Notes under the pieces: model-generated | The model's input: the letters and a program-made list of their open reading frames with translations, nothing else | What the model was told of the DNA's origin: nothing | Database searches by the model: none | Shown: one piece after another, positions 33,736 to 42,311 of the stretch | Position numbering within the stretch: the first letter of the stretch is position 1 | How the letters are laid out: each line of letters starts with the position of its first letter | Origin: Collimonas sp. OK412 | GTDB taxonomy: Bacteria; Pseudomonadota; Gammaproteobacteria; Burkholderiales; Burkholderiaceae_D | Assembly: GCF_900112135.1 (NCBI RefSeq) | Contig: NZ_FOLC01000010.1 | Location: 1-64,000 of the forward strand | Length of the DNA stretch: 64,000 nt | Direction: 5' to 3' | Program-made: the position numbers and the translations under genes

Positions 33736-34851
33736 ATGAAAATCGGCATTCCCGCCGAGACGCGGCCTGGCGAAACCCGGGTTGCTGCGACTCCGGAGAC
33801 GGTAAAGAAGCTGGTGGCAGCCAAGCACCAGGTGCTGGTGCAGTCCGGCGCAGGCATTTCATCCAGCATTACCGATGAAGCCTACGCCGCCGCAGGCGCC
33901 GAGATAGTCACTGCCGCCGCGGCGTTCGGCGTTGAAACCGTGCTCAAGGTGCGCGCTCCCGGCGCCGATGAACTGGCCTTGCTGAAAAGCGGCACGGTCG
34001 TGGTCGGCATGTTGAATCCTTTTGATGCCGACAATATTGCTGTTATGGCAAGCCACGGCCTGACCGCGTTTGCACTGGAAGCGGCGCCGCGCACTTCGCG
34101 CGCGCAATCGATGGATGTGCTGTCGTCGCAAGCCAATATCGCCGGCTACAAGGCAGTGCTGATGGCGGCCAATACCTACCAGCGCTTCATGCCGATGCTG
34201 ATGACCGCCGCCGGTACGGTCAAGGCGGCGCGCATGCTGATCATGGGCGCCGGCGTTGCCGGTTTGCAGGCAATTGCCACCGCCAAGCGCCTGGGCGCGG
34301 TGATCGAGGCTTCCGATGTGCGGCCCGCGGTCAAGGAGCAGATCGAGTCGCTCGGCGCAAAATTCCTGGACGTGCCTTTCGTTACCGACGAAGAAAAGGA
34401 AATCGCCCAGGGCGTGGGCGGCTATGCGCGGCCGATGCCGGCTGACTGGATGCGGCGCCAGGCTGAACTGGTGCATGAGCGCGCCAAGCAGGCCGACATC
34501 ATCATCACCACCGCCCTGATTCCCGGCCGCAAAGCGCCGGTGCTGATCAGCGAAGACACCGTCAAGGCCATGAAGCCAGGTTCGGTGATCCTCGACATGG
34601 CGGTCGACCAGGGCGGCAACTGTCCCTTGTCGGAAAGCGGCAAGACCGTCGTCAAGCATGGCGTCCATATCATCGGCGAAGGCAACCTGGCGGCGCTGGT
34701 GGCGGCCGATGCTTCGGCGCTGTATGCGCGCAACCTGCTCGATTTCCTCAAGCTGATCATCAACGCCGAAGGCGGCCTGGTGATCAACCGCGAGGACGAT
34801 ATCGTGGCCGCCACCTTGCTGTGCAGCGGCGGCGAAGTGCTGCGCAACTAA
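33736..34851 (+). CDS. pntAA: NAD(P) transhydrogenase subunit alpha part 1 (soluble domain I)
   Basis: A 371-residue NAD(H)-binding component of the proton-translocating transhydrogenase. It opens MKIGIPAETRPGETRVAATPE, holds the substrate loop region ASHGLTAFALEAAPRTSRAQSMD (position only, about 97-119), and the Rossmann motif MGAGVAGLQA (about 172-181) followed by a second block with ALIPGRKAPVL. In this three-subunit form the membrane part is encoded separately. First gene of an operon that continues with panD, pntAB and pntB. It should transfer hydride from NADH to NADP+ using the proton gradient. Confidence 0.95.
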   Translation: MKIGIPAETRPGETRVAATPETVKKLVAAKHQVLVQSGAGISSSITDEAYAAAGAEIVTAAAAFGVETVLKVRAPGADELALLKSGTVVVGMLNPFDADNIAVMASHGLTAFALEAAPRTSRAQSMDVLSSQANIAGYKAVLMAANTYQRFMPMLMTAAGTVKAARMLIMGAGVAGLQAIATAKRLGAVIEASDVRPAVKEQIESLGAKFLDVPFVTDEEKEIAQGVGGYARPMPADWMRRQAELVHERAKQADIIITTALIPGRKAPVLISEDTVKAMKPGSVILDMAVDQGGNCPLSESGKTVVKHGVHIIGEGNLAALVAADASALYARNLLDFLKLIINAEGGLVINREDDIVAATLLCSGGEVLRN

Positions 34852-34910
34852 GCGACGCAAATAAGCTGCGCAAGACAAGTACCGATTTAATCAATGGCTG
34901 TAAAGGGGCA

Positions 34911-34926
34911 GCCGGCCTTGGCCGGC
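34911..34926. repeat. Small hairpin between pntAA and panD
   Basis: Self-complementary GCCGGCC / GGCCGGC (34911-34917, 34920-34926), 27 bases before the panD start. No U-run, so it is unlikely to be a terminator; it could tune stability or spacing. Confidence 0.4.
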
Positions 34927-34953
34927 GGCTTCGTAAAACTGGAGAAACAAGAT

Positions 34954-35316
34954 ATGCAACGCATCATGCTGCGCGCCAAGATCCATCGCGCAACCGTTAC
35001 CCAAGCTGACCTGCACTACGAGGGCTCTTGCGGGATAGATGAAGACCTGCTGGAAGCGGCAGACATCCGCGAGTTTGAAAAAATCGAGCTGTACAACGTC
35101 AACAACGGCCAGCGTTTCTCGACCTATGCGATCCGCGGCAAGCGCGGCAGCGGCGAGATTTCGCTGAACGGCGCCGCTGCGCGCTGCGCCCACCTGGGCG
35201 ACCTGCTGATCATCTGTACCTATGCCCCGCTTTCGAATGAAGAGGCCAGCAGCCATGTGCCGAAAGTGGTGTTTGTCGACGACAACAACCGGATCACCGG
35301 CCTCAAGAAAATCTAA
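34954..35316 (+). CDS. panD: Aspartate 1-decarboxylase PanD
   Basis: A 120-residue pyruvoyl enzyme making beta-alanine for pantothenate and coenzyme A. Starting at ATG 34954 (GGAG 9 bases upstream) the protein opens [20 protein letters not shown], and the self-cleavage site falls at Gly24-Ser25 (EGSCGID), exactly as in the E. coli enzyme. Lys9 and Tyr58-region ([14 protein letters not shown]) residues are present. A frame reaching back to 34894 adds a non-homologous leader. It lies between pntAA and pntAB on the same strand, an unusual insertion into the transhydrogenase operon. Confidence 0.95.
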   Translation: MQRIMLRAKIHRATVTQADLHYEGSCGIDEDLLEAADIREFEKIELYNVNNGQRFSTYAIRGKRGSGEISLNGAAARCAHLGDLLIICTYAPLSNEEASSHVPKVVFVDDNNRITGLKKI

Positions 35317-35377
35317 GGCGAATGCTGAAAGGCAACTGGGCAAATCGGCAACGCTGTCCTTCTATCAAGGGGAAACC

Positions 35378-35704
35378 ATGGAAGTCACGCACACCATCAC
35401 CAACCTGATCATTTTCGTACTGGCGATCTACGTCGGCTACCACGTGGTCTGGACCGTCACACCGGCATTGCATACGCCGTTGATGGCGGTCACCAACGCC
35501 ATTTCGGCCATCATCATCATCGGCGCCATGCTGGCGGCCGGCCTGACCGAAGGCATCGTCGGCCAGGTCGCCGGCACGCTGGCGGTGGCGCTGGCAGCCG
35601 TCAATGTATTCGGCGGCTTCCTGGTGACCCAGCGCATGCTGGAAATGTTCAAGAAAAAAGAGCCTAAGGCAAAACCTGCCGCAAAAGAGGGAGCGCAGCA
35701 ATGA
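35378..35704 (+). CDS. pntAB: NAD(P) transhydrogenase subunit alpha part 2 (membrane)
   Basis: A 108-residue membrane protein with three to four helices (LIIFVLAIYVGYHVVW, AISAIIIIGAMLAA, VAGTLAVALAAVNVFGGFLV) and a charged tail. This corresponds to the domain II part of the alpha subunit. AGGGGAAACC precedes the ATG at 35378. It overlaps pntB by the ATGA at 35701-35704, showing translational coupling. Confidence 0.93.
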   Translation: MEVTHTITNLIIFVLAIYVGYHVVWTVTPALHTPLMAVTNAISAIIIIGAMLAAGLTEGIVGQVAGTLAVALAAVNVFGGFLVTQRMLEMFKKKEPKAKPAAKEGAQQ

Positions 35705-37137
35705 GCATGAACCTGGTGACCTTGTTGTACCTGATCGCCTCGGTCTGCTTCATCCAGGCGCTCAAGGGTTTGTCGCATCCGTCTTCGGCGCGGCGCGGTA
35801 ATGTCTTCGGCATGAGCGGCATGGCGATTGCGGTCGTCACCACGATCGCCCTGATCGTCAAGCTGAAGGCCGAATCGCAGGGCGCCGGCCTCGGCTTCTG
35901 GCTGGTGGCCGGCGGCGTGGTGGTGGGCGGCGGCATCGGCGCCATGCTGGCCAAGCGGGTAGAGATGACCAAGATGCCGGAACTGGTGGCGGCGATGCAC
36001 TCGCTGATCGGCCTGGCAGCGGTGTGTATCGCGGTGGCCGCGGTGTCCGAGCCTTGGGCTTTCGGCATTGCCGCGCACGGCGAGGCGCTGCCTGTCGGCA
36101 ACCGCATCGAACTGTTCATCGGCACCTTCGTCGGCGCGATTACCTTCTCCGGTTCGGTGATCGCTTTCGGCAAATTGTCGGGCAAGTATAAATTCCGCCT
36201 GTTCCAGGGCGCGCCGGTGAGTTTCCGCGGACAGCATTTCATCAACCTGCTGCTGGCCGTGGCAATGCTGGGACTGGGGCTGATCTTTGTGCTGACGCAG
36301 TCCTGGCTGCCCTTCATCCTGATGACCATCATCGCGTTTGCGCTGGGCGTGTTGATCATTATCCCGATCGGCGGCGCCGACATGCCGGTGGTGGTGTCGA
36401 TGCTCAACAGCTATTCAGGCTGGGCCGCTGCCGGCATCGGTTTTTCTCTGAACAACTCGATGCTGATCATCGCCGGTTCGCTGGTCGGCTCGAGCGGTGC
36501 GATCCTGTCTTACATCATGTGCAAGGCGATGAACCGTTCGTTCTTCAACGTGATCCTGGGCGGCTTCGGCGGCGACGCTGCTGCTGCGACATCGGCTGGC
36601 GCACAGGCCCAGCGCCCGGTGAAATCCGGCTCAGCTGACGATGCTTCGTTCCTGCTGGGGAATGCCGAAACCGTCATCATCGTTCCCGGCTACGGCCTGG
36701 CGGTGGCGCGTGCCCAGCATGCATTGATGGAGCTGGCTGAAAAGCTGTCGCACAAGGGTGTCATCGTCAAGTTTGCGATTCACCCGGTGGCGGGGCGCAT
36801 GCCAGGCCACATGAACGTGCTGCTGGCGGAGGCCGAAGTGCCGTACGACCAGGTGTTCGAGATGGAAGACATCAACAGCGAATTCGCGCAGGCCGATGTG
36901 GTGCTGGTGCTGGGCGCCAACGACGTCGTCAATCCGGCTGCCAAGGATCCGAAGTCATCGATTGCCGGCATGCCTATCCTGGAAGCGTACAAAGCCAAGA
37001 CCGTGATCGTCAACAAGCGTTCGATGGCCTCGGGCTATGCCGGGCTGGACAACGAACTGTTCTATATGGACAAGACCATGATGGTGTTCGGCGACGCCAA
37101 GAAGGTGATTGAAGATATGGCTAAGGCGATCGAGTAA
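35701..37137 (+). CDS. pntB: NAD(P) transhydrogenase subunit beta
   Basis: A 478-residue subunit with about nine membrane helices and a C-terminal NADP(H)-binding domain III: VIIVPGYGLAVARAQH (about 320-335) is the dinucleotide loop, followed by HPVAGRMPGHMNVLLAEA and VLGANDVVNPA. Last gene of the pntAA-panD-pntAB-pntB operon and followed directly by a strong terminator. With PntAA and PntAB it makes the NADPH-producing transhydrogenase in the inner membrane. Confidence 0.96.
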   Translation: MSMNLVTLLYLIASVCFIQALKGLSHPSSARRGNVFGMSGMAIAVVTTIALIVKLKAESQGAGLGFWLVAGGVVVGGGIGAMLAKRVEMTKMPELVAAMHSLIGLAAVCIAVAAVSEPWAFGIAAHGEALPVGNRIELFIGTFVGAITFSGSVIAFGKLSGKYKFRLFQGAPVSFRGQHFINLLLAVAMLGLGLIFVLTQSWLPFILMTIIAFALGVLIIIPIGGADMPVVVSMLNSYSGWAAAGIGFSLNNSMLIIAGSLVGSSGAILSYIMCKAMNRSFFNVILGGFGGDAAAATSAGAQAQRPVKSGSADDASFLLGNAETVIIVPGYGLAVARAQHALMELAEKLSHKGVIVKFAIHPVAGRMPGHMNVLLAEAEVPYDQVFEMEDINSEFAQADVVLVLGANDVVNPAAKDPKSSIAGMPILEAYKAKTVIVNKRSMASGYAGLDNELFYMDKTMMVFGDAKKVIEDMAKAIE

Positions 37138-37154
37138 GCGTCGGCTGTCCTTGT

Positions 37155-37193
37155 AAAAAAGCCGCGGCAGGTAAAACTGCCGCGGCTTTTTTT
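37155..37193. terminator. Bidirectional rho-independent terminator
   Basis: Perfect 16-bp arms (37155-37170, 37177-37192) with a 6-base loop and A/T runs on both sides; it serves pntB and the convergent UbiH-like gene. Confidence 0.92.
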
Positions 37194-37213
37194 ATCGTGC
37201 GGCAGGCGCGGAT

Positions 37214-38383
37214 TCAGCGCCTTCCGAACATCATTTGCTGCGCCAGCAAGCGCCTGGCCGGTTTCACCACGTCGACCAGCCCGAGCGACAGGCCGAGCAG
37301 GGTTTGCGACAGCGCGCCGTCGGGGGCGCTGGCGAAGATCCGCGCCATGACGTCGGTGAGATGTATCGTCAGGCTCCGGTCTGCCTGCCTGGCGGCGGTA
37401 AACCGCAGCAGCGTATCGGGCTCCGTGCCGCCGGCCAGCAGGCGCGCCAGGACCGCGGCATCGCGCAGGCCCAGGTTCAATCCCTGGCCGGCAACCGGAT
37501 GCAGGGTTTGCGCGGCGTTGCCGATGGCGACGGTCCTGGCGGACGCTGCCGGGCGTGCATTCAAGCCCAATGGAAAACTGTTGCGCGCCGAGGTTTTGGT
37601 AAAGCGCCCGAGCCGGCCGCCGAAAGCTTCCGCCAGCGCCGCCAGGAACGCCGCATCGTCCAGCGCCAGCAGCTGGCTGGCGGTAGCGGGGCGCACGCAC
37701 CATACCAAGGCGTAGTTGTTGCCCTGGCCGTCGTCTTGCGGCAGCAGCGCCAGCGGCCCTTGGTCGGTAAACCGCTCAAACGCGCGGTGCGCAATCGGCG
37801 CGCTGCCCTGGACATGGGCGACGATGCCGATCTGCTCGTAATCGCGCTGCAGCGACTTGTCGTCCTGGGCGCCGAACAGGCCGCCCTCGGCTTGCACCAG
37901 CAATTTACTGCGCAACGCACGGCCGTCGGACAATTGCAGCTCTACGCAGTCTTCCTGCTCGGTGCTGGCGCTGACCTGCGCCGGCCTCAGCAACTGCACG
38001 CCCGCCAACGCCGGTAGTGCCGCCAACGCGGTCACCAGGGTTCCGTAACGCGTGACATAGCCAAGCGCCGGCAGCTGGAATTCTTCGCGCTGGATCAACG
38101 TGCGGCCGAAATGCGCGCGGCGCGACACATGGATCTGGTGGATGGCGGTGGCGGCAACCGGCCAGGCGCCGATCTCTTGCAGTATCTGGCGGCTGCCGTA
38201 GGACAGCGCCAGGGAGCGCGGATCCTGGCGTGCCTGCTCGACTGTCTTGGCGTCGATGAGGGCAATGCGGTCGGCTGCCACGCCGCGTTTCACCAGCAAG
38301 GCCGCCATGCTCAAGCCGACCGGGCCGGCGCCGCAGATGGCGATGTCGGCGTCGGTCCGAGGCTGGTCGATATGCTCGCTCAT
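37214..38383 (-). CDS. UbiH/UbiF/VisC-family FAD-dependent hydroxylase
   Basis: A 389-residue flavoprotein monooxygenase of the ubiquinone-hydroxylase family. FAD motif AICGAGPVGLSMAALL (about 15-30), the middle DG region, and the second FAD motif TVAIGNAAQTLHPVAGQGLNLGLRDA (about 288-313, location only) in place of the usual GDAAH are all present. It should hydroxylate a ring position of the ubiquinone precursor at the inner membrane. Start at 38383 overlaps the HAD stop as ATGA. Which of UbiH, UbiF or UbiI it is cannot be decided without a tree. The HAD gene and pepP lie upstream on the same strand, as in many beta- and gammaproteobacteria (pepP-ubiH). Confidence 0.9.
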   Translation of the reverse strand: MSEHIDQPRTDADIAICGAGPVGLSMAALLVKRGVAADRIALIDAKTVEQARQDPRSLALSYGSRQILQEIGAWPVAATAIHQIHVSRRAHFGRTLIQREEFQLPALGYVTRYGTLVTALAALPALAGVQLLRPAQVSASTEQEDCVELQLSDGRALRSKLLVQAEGGLFGAQDDKSLQRDYEQIGIVAHVQGSAPIAHRAFERFTDQGPLALLPQDDGQGNNYALVWCVRPATASQLLALDDAAFLAALAEAFGGRLGRFTKTSARNSFPLGLNARPAASARTVAIGNAAQTLHPVAGQGLNLGLRDAAVLARLLAGGTEPDTLLRFTAARQADRSLTIHLTDVMARIFASAPDGALSQTLLGLSLGLVDVVKPARRLLAQQMMFGRR

Positions 38384-39033
38384 GCCGGCAAACCCCACGC
38401 ACGCAATTGCGCTGCGGTCGATTCGGGAGATGTGTGGTGGATGGCGCGCCAGCCGAGCGCACGCGCAGCGTCGGCGTTGCGCTGGACGTCGTCGATGAAC
38501 ACCAGGTGTTCCGCTTGTGCGCCGGGATAGTGCTTGCGGATGCGCTCCAGCATGCGTTGATAAATGCGCGTATCCGGTTTGACCAGTTTTTCCTCGCCGG
38601 ACACCAGTACATCCTTGAAGCGCTGGAGGACGGGCTGGAACGGATGGGTCTTGCGGGCATAGGGAAAAGTTTCGGCCGACCAGTTGGTCAGGGCGTACAG
38701 CGGCACGCCGGCTGTTTCCAGCGCCTCGAAAATCGCCATGCCTTCTGCCAGCGTACCGTTCAGCATTTCGGTCCAGCGTGCGTAAAAGGCATGGATCAAT
38801 TGTGCGTGGCCAGGATGGCGCTCGCTGAGCGTTGCAGTCGCTTCGCTTAACGGGCGGCCGCCATCTTGCTGGAGATTCCATTCGCCGTTGCAGATGTTGG
38901 CGAGGAACCATTTGCGTTCGGCCTCATCGGCGATCAGCTTGCGGTAAAGGTAATCCGGGTTCCAGTCGAAAAGAACGCCGCCGAGGTCGAACACGACGAT
39001 GGTGGGCGTTGCCGCTGTTTTTGCCGTTGCCAT
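38380..39033 (-). CDS. HAD-family hydrolase (subfamily IA)
   Basis: A 217-residue phosphatase-like enzyme. Motif I VFDLGGVLFDW (14-24) with the second Asp replaced by Gly, so phosphotransfer chemistry may be lost or the motif may support a dehalogenase- or YihX-like activity; motif II TNWSAE; motif III Lys in EEKLVKPD; motif IV FIDDVQRN. YihX/Had-like proteins share the DxGGV motif and do act as phosphatases, so it may be active on a sugar phosphate. Starts at ATG 39033, 5 bases after the pepP stop; coupled to the UbiH-like gene by ATGA. Confidence 0.86.
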   Translation of the reverse strand: MATAKTAATPTIVVFDLGGVLFDWNPDYLYRKLIADEAERKWFLANICNGEWNLQQDGGRPLSEATATLSERHPGHAQLIHAFYARWTEMLNGTLAEGMAIFEALETAGVPLYALTNWSAETFPYARKTHPFQPVLQRFKDVLVSGEEKLVKPDTRIYQRMLERIRKHYPGAQAEHLVFIDDVQRNADAARALGWRAIHHTSPESTAAQLRAWGLPA

Positions 39034-39038
39034 GGACG

Positions 39039-40379
39039 TCACTTGCGCATCAATGCTTCGATCTCGGCCACCGATGTCGGCACGCCGCTGGTCAGGTTCA
39101 GGTTGCCGTCGGCGGTGACCAGGATATCGTCTTCGATGCGGATGCCGATGTTCCAGTATTGCTCCGGCACGCCCTCGGCCGGACGCACGTAGATGCCTGG
39201 CTCGACCGTGGTGACCATGCCGGGCTGCAGCTTGCGCCACGGTTTTTGCTGGCCCTCGGGAGCCGCTTCGCCGGGTTCACGGTAGGCGCCGACGTCATGC
39301 ACGTCAAGGCCGATCCAGTGGCCGGTGCTGTGCATGTAGAACTGGCGGTAATCGCCTTTTGCAATCACGTCGTCGAGCGTGCCGCTCTTGTTCTTGTCGA
39401 GCAGGCCGGTATCCAGCATGCCTTGCGCCAGCACCCGCAGCGCCGCGTTGTGGCCATCGATGAAGCGCTGTCCCGGCCGGGTGGCCGCGATCGCCGCGTG
39501 CTGCGCCGCCAGCACGATTTCATACAAGGTTTTTTGCGGGCCGGAGAATATCCCGTTGGCGGGAAAGGTGCGGGTGATGTCGGAAGCGTAGCTTTCGAAC
39601 TCGCAGCCAGCGTCGATCAGCACCAGGTCGCCGTCCTTCAGCTCGGTGTTGCCGGCGCGGTAGTGCAGCACGCAGGCGTTGGCGCCGGTAGCGACGATCG
39701 AGGTATAGGCGGGCGATTCGGCGCCGTTGCTGCGGAATTCATGCAGGATTTCCGCTTCCAGATGGTACTCGCGCAAGCCGGGGCGCGCTATGCGCATGGC
39801 GCGGCAATGGGCGCCGGCGGCAATGTGCCCCGAGCGCTGCATGATCGCGTGCTCTCCGGCGTCCTTGAACAGGCGCATCTCGGCCAGCAGCGGATCCAGG
39901 CTGTGGATGGTGGCCGGCGCGCTGATGCCGACGCGGGCCTGCCCGCCCAGCTTGTTGAGCCAGCCTTGCAGCTGGGCGTCGCGGTTGGCTTGTTTGCCCA
40001 GCGAGTAAAAGATCGCCGGCGCATCCGCCAGCAGCTTCGGCATTTCTTCGTCGATAGCGTCGATCGCATAGGCGGCGTCGAAACCGAGCTGTTCGCGCGC
40101 GGCGGCCGGGCCGAAACGGAAGCCATCCCAGATTTCCCGCTCCAGGTTTTTTTCGCGGCAGAACAAGACCGTCTTGGGATCCTTGCCGGCCACCAGCACG
40201 ATCACGGCGTCCGGTTCGGTGAAGCCGGACAGGTAATAGAAACTGCTGTCGTGGCGGTAGGGGAAGTCGGAATCGGCGTTGCGTGCGGCTTCGGGCGCGG
40301 TCGAGATAATGGCGACGCCGCCGCCCATGGCCTGCATTTGCGCAATCAGTTTGCTGCGGCGTGTGCTGTAAGGAGTCAT
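39039..40379 (-). CDS. pepP: Xaa-Pro aminopeptidase PepP
   Basis: A 446-residue M24 peptidase that removes N-terminal residues before proline. N-terminal AMP_N domain opens FPYRHDSSFYYLSGF. The di-metal site is complete: LIDAGCEFESYASDITRTF (two Asp), HSTGHWIGLDVHD (His), TVEPGIY (Glu) and GIRIEDD (Glu). Length matches the roughly 440 of the E. coli enzyme. In a minus-strand run murU-pepP-HAD-ubiH. Confidence 0.94.
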   Translation of the reverse strand: MTPYSTRRSKLIAQMQAMGGGVAIISTAPEAARNADSDFPYRHDSSFYYLSGFTEPDAVIVLVAGKDPKTVLFCREKNLEREIWDGFRFGPAAAREQLGFDAAYAIDAIDEEMPKLLADAPAIFYSLGKQANRDAQLQGWLNKLGGQARVGISAPATIHSLDPLLAEMRLFKDAGEHAIMQRSGHIAAGAHCRAMRIARPGLREYHLEAEILHEFRSNGAESPAYTSIVATGANACVLHYRAGNTELKDGDLVLIDAGCEFESYASDITRTFPANGIFSGPQKTLYEIVLAAQHAAIAATRPGQRFIDGHNAALRVLAQGMLDTGLLDKNKSGTLDDVIAKGDYRQFYMHSTGHWIGLDVHDVGAYREPGEAAPEGQQKPWRKLQPGMVTTVEPGIYVRPAEGVPEQYWNIGIRIEDDILVTADGNLNLTSGVPTSVAEIEALMRK

Positions 40380-40430
40380 GCTGGCGTCTTTCTGGAATAG
40401 GTTGGGTTGCTGCCGCTTATGTATTGACGA

Positions 40431-41138
40431 TTACAGCGGCGCGTTCAGTTGGTTCAAGCGTTCGATGGTGCCGACATCGGTCCAGTCGCCGCGATACACT
40501 TCGCCGCCGATCTGGCCGCGTGCCGCGTATTCGCGCAGCAAGGTCACCAGTTTTTCGGACTGGCCGGGGCTGACGGTGTCGAACATGGCTGGACGATACA
40601 CCCCGATGCCGGAATAGGTGTAGGTCTGGCCGGCTTCGCCGTCGTTGCTGACGGAAAAACTATGCAGGCCGAAATCCCCTTGCGGATGATGGACCGGGTT
40701 TTTCACCAGGTAGAGCCAGGCGTTGTCGCGCTTGTCCGCTGCATAGGGCTGGCCCCAGATGTCATTGTCTTCCAGCGTATTCTTGACTTGCTCGAAATTG
40801 AAATGCGGGCAATAGACATCGCCCGCAATCGCCACGAACGGCGCTTCGCCCAGCAGGTGACGGGCGTTGGCGATGCCGCCGGCGGTTTCCAGCGCCACGG
40901 CTTCCGGCGAGTAGGCGATGGTGGCGCCGAATTTGCTGCCGTCGCCGAGCGCATCTTCGATCATCTGCCCCAGGTGGGCGTGGTTGATGACGATTTCGGT
41001 GATGCCGGCGCGCACCAGGTTGACGATGTGCCAGACGATCAGCGCCCGGCCGCGGACCTTGAGCAGGGGCTTGGGAAGGGTGTCGGTCAGCGGGCGCATG
41101 CGCTCTCCGCGGCCGGCGGCAAAAATCATGGCTTTCAT
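40431..41138 (-). CDS. murU: Nucleotidyltransferase (MurU-type)
   Basis: A 235-residue NTP-transferase with the signature MKAMIFAAGRGERMRPLTDTLPKPLL (opening, location only), the active loop KPLLKV, and IAGDVYCP for the metal site. The size and the neighbour amgK point to N-acetylmuramate-1-phosphate uridylyltransferase, the peptidoglycan-recycling step that makes UDP-MurNAc without the MurA/B route. The amgK stop is 22 bases upstream, so the order is amgK-murU. Assignment to MurU is by context; a general nucleotidyltransferase is the alternative. Confidence 0.85.
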   Translation of the reverse strand: MKAMIFAAGRGERMRPLTDTLPKPLLKVRGRALIVWHIVNLVRAGITEIVINHAHLGQMIEDALGDGSKFGATIAYSPEAVALETAGGIANARHLLGEAPFVAIAGDVYCPHFNFEQVKNTLEDNDIWGQPYAADKRDNAWLYLVKNPVHHPQGDFGLHSFSVSNDGEAGQTYTYSGIGVYRPAMFDTVSPGQSEKLVTLLREYAARGQIGGEVYRGDWTDVGTIERLNQLNAPL

Positions 41139-41160
41139 GGATGTTTTACCCGGGTTGCCA

Positions 41161-42213
41161 TCAGAACGTATAACCGACTTGCACAGCCTTGTCTTCCAGC
41201 TTGTCCAGCAAACGCACCAGCGGAATCAGTTCGCGGTAGCGCAATGCCGTCTTGCGGACGTAGTCCATGACCAGCGGGATGTCTTTCAGGTAGGCTTCCT
41301 TGCCGTCGCGGTGATGCAGGCGCGCGAACAGGCCAAGGATTTTCAGGTGGCGCTGCAGCCCCATGTATTCGAAATCGCGGTAGAAGGTGTCGATGTCGGT
41401 CGCGACCGGCAGGCCGGCGCGTTTGGCGCGTTCCCAGTAACGGATCATCCAGTCGAGCACTTGCGCTTCCTCCCACTGGATGTAGACATCGCGCAGCAGC
41501 GAAACGATATCGTAGGTGATCGGGCCGTACAGCGCGCCCTGGAAATCCAGCACGCCGGGATTGCCGCTTGGCAGCACCATCAGGTTGCGCGAATGGTAAT
41601 CGCGATGGATGAATACCTGCGGCTGCGCCAGGTTGTTGGCCAGGATGGCGTCGAATACCTTGTTCAGGTCCGCGGTTTGCTGGTCGGTCAGGGTTGCCTT
41701 CAGGTGCTTGCCCAGGTACCACTCGGGGAATATTTGCAATTCTCGCAACAGGAAGGCGCGGTCGTATTCGGGCAATACGTCCGGCCGGCTTTTGGTTTGC
41801 AGCAGCACCAGGGCGTCGATGGCATCCATGTATAGCGCCGGCGCGCTGTCGTCATTCAATTGCTGCAGGTAAGTCGTGGAGCCGAGGTCGGACAGCAGCA
41901 GGAAGCCGCGTTCGAGGTCTTGCGCCAGGATTGCCGGCACCGACAGGCCGATGCCGGCAAACAGCCCGGCAATTTCGATGAACGGCCGCACGTCTTCTTG
42001 CGGCGGCGGCGCGTCCATGACAATCAGGGTCTTGGCCCCGACTGTTCCTGGAGCGGCCGTGTCGATTCTGAAATAACGCCGGAAACTGGCGTCGGCAGAG
42101 GCAGGGCGGAGGGTTGACGGGACGGTTGGCACGGCGTCAAGCGCAGTTAGCCATTCGACAATTTGGGTCTGGCGCAGATCGGGCAGGGCAGGGGCAGACG
42201 GTGACAAAGGCAT
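41161..42213 (-). CDS. amgK: N-acetylmuramate/N-acetylglucosamine anomeric kinase (APH fold)
   Basis: A 350-residue aminoglycoside-phosphotransferase-fold kinase. HRDYHSRNLMV is the catalytic loop (Brenner-type HxDxxxxN), and VLDFQGALYGP supplies the metal-binding Asp. With the murU gene next to it, it is most likely the AmgK kinase that makes MurNAc-1-phosphate. It reads divergently from lptD. The pair gives this organism an anabolic cell-wall recycling path and can by-pass fosfomycin-sensitive MurA, as known for AmgK-MurU. Confidence 0.85.
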   Translation of the reverse strand: MPLSPSAPALPDLRQTQIVEWLTALDAVPTVPSTLRPASADASFRRYFRIDTAAPGTVGAKTLIVMDAPPPQEDVRPFIEIAGLFAGIGLSVPAILAQDLERGFLLLSDLGSTTYLQQLNDDSAPALYMDAIDALVLLQTKSRPDVLPEYDRAFLLRELQIFPEWYLGKHLKATLTDQQTADLNKVFDAILANNLAQPQVFIHRDYHSRNLMVLPSGNPGVLDFQGALYGPITYDIVSLLRDVYIQWEEAQVLDWMIRYWERAKRAGLPVATDIDTFYRDFEYMGLQRHLKILGLFARLHHRDGKEAYLKDIPLVMDYVRKTALRYRELIPLVRLLDKLEDKAVQVGYTF

Positions 42214-42253
42214 TGAGCAATCCAGTATTACGGTTATCGGTGGTGAGTTCCCA

Positions 42254-42259
42254 TATAAT
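42254..42259 (+). promoter_or_regulatory. Candidate -10 box for lptD
   Basis: TATAAT at 42254-42259, 52 bases before the lptD start at 42312, in the divergent amgK/lptD gap. No good -35 is seen at 16-18 bp upstream, so weak support only. Confidence 0.25.
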
Positions 42260-42311
42260 AAGGGATTAAATTCAAAAAATCGCCTGCTATGGTGTTTGCC
42301 AAATTCATTTC

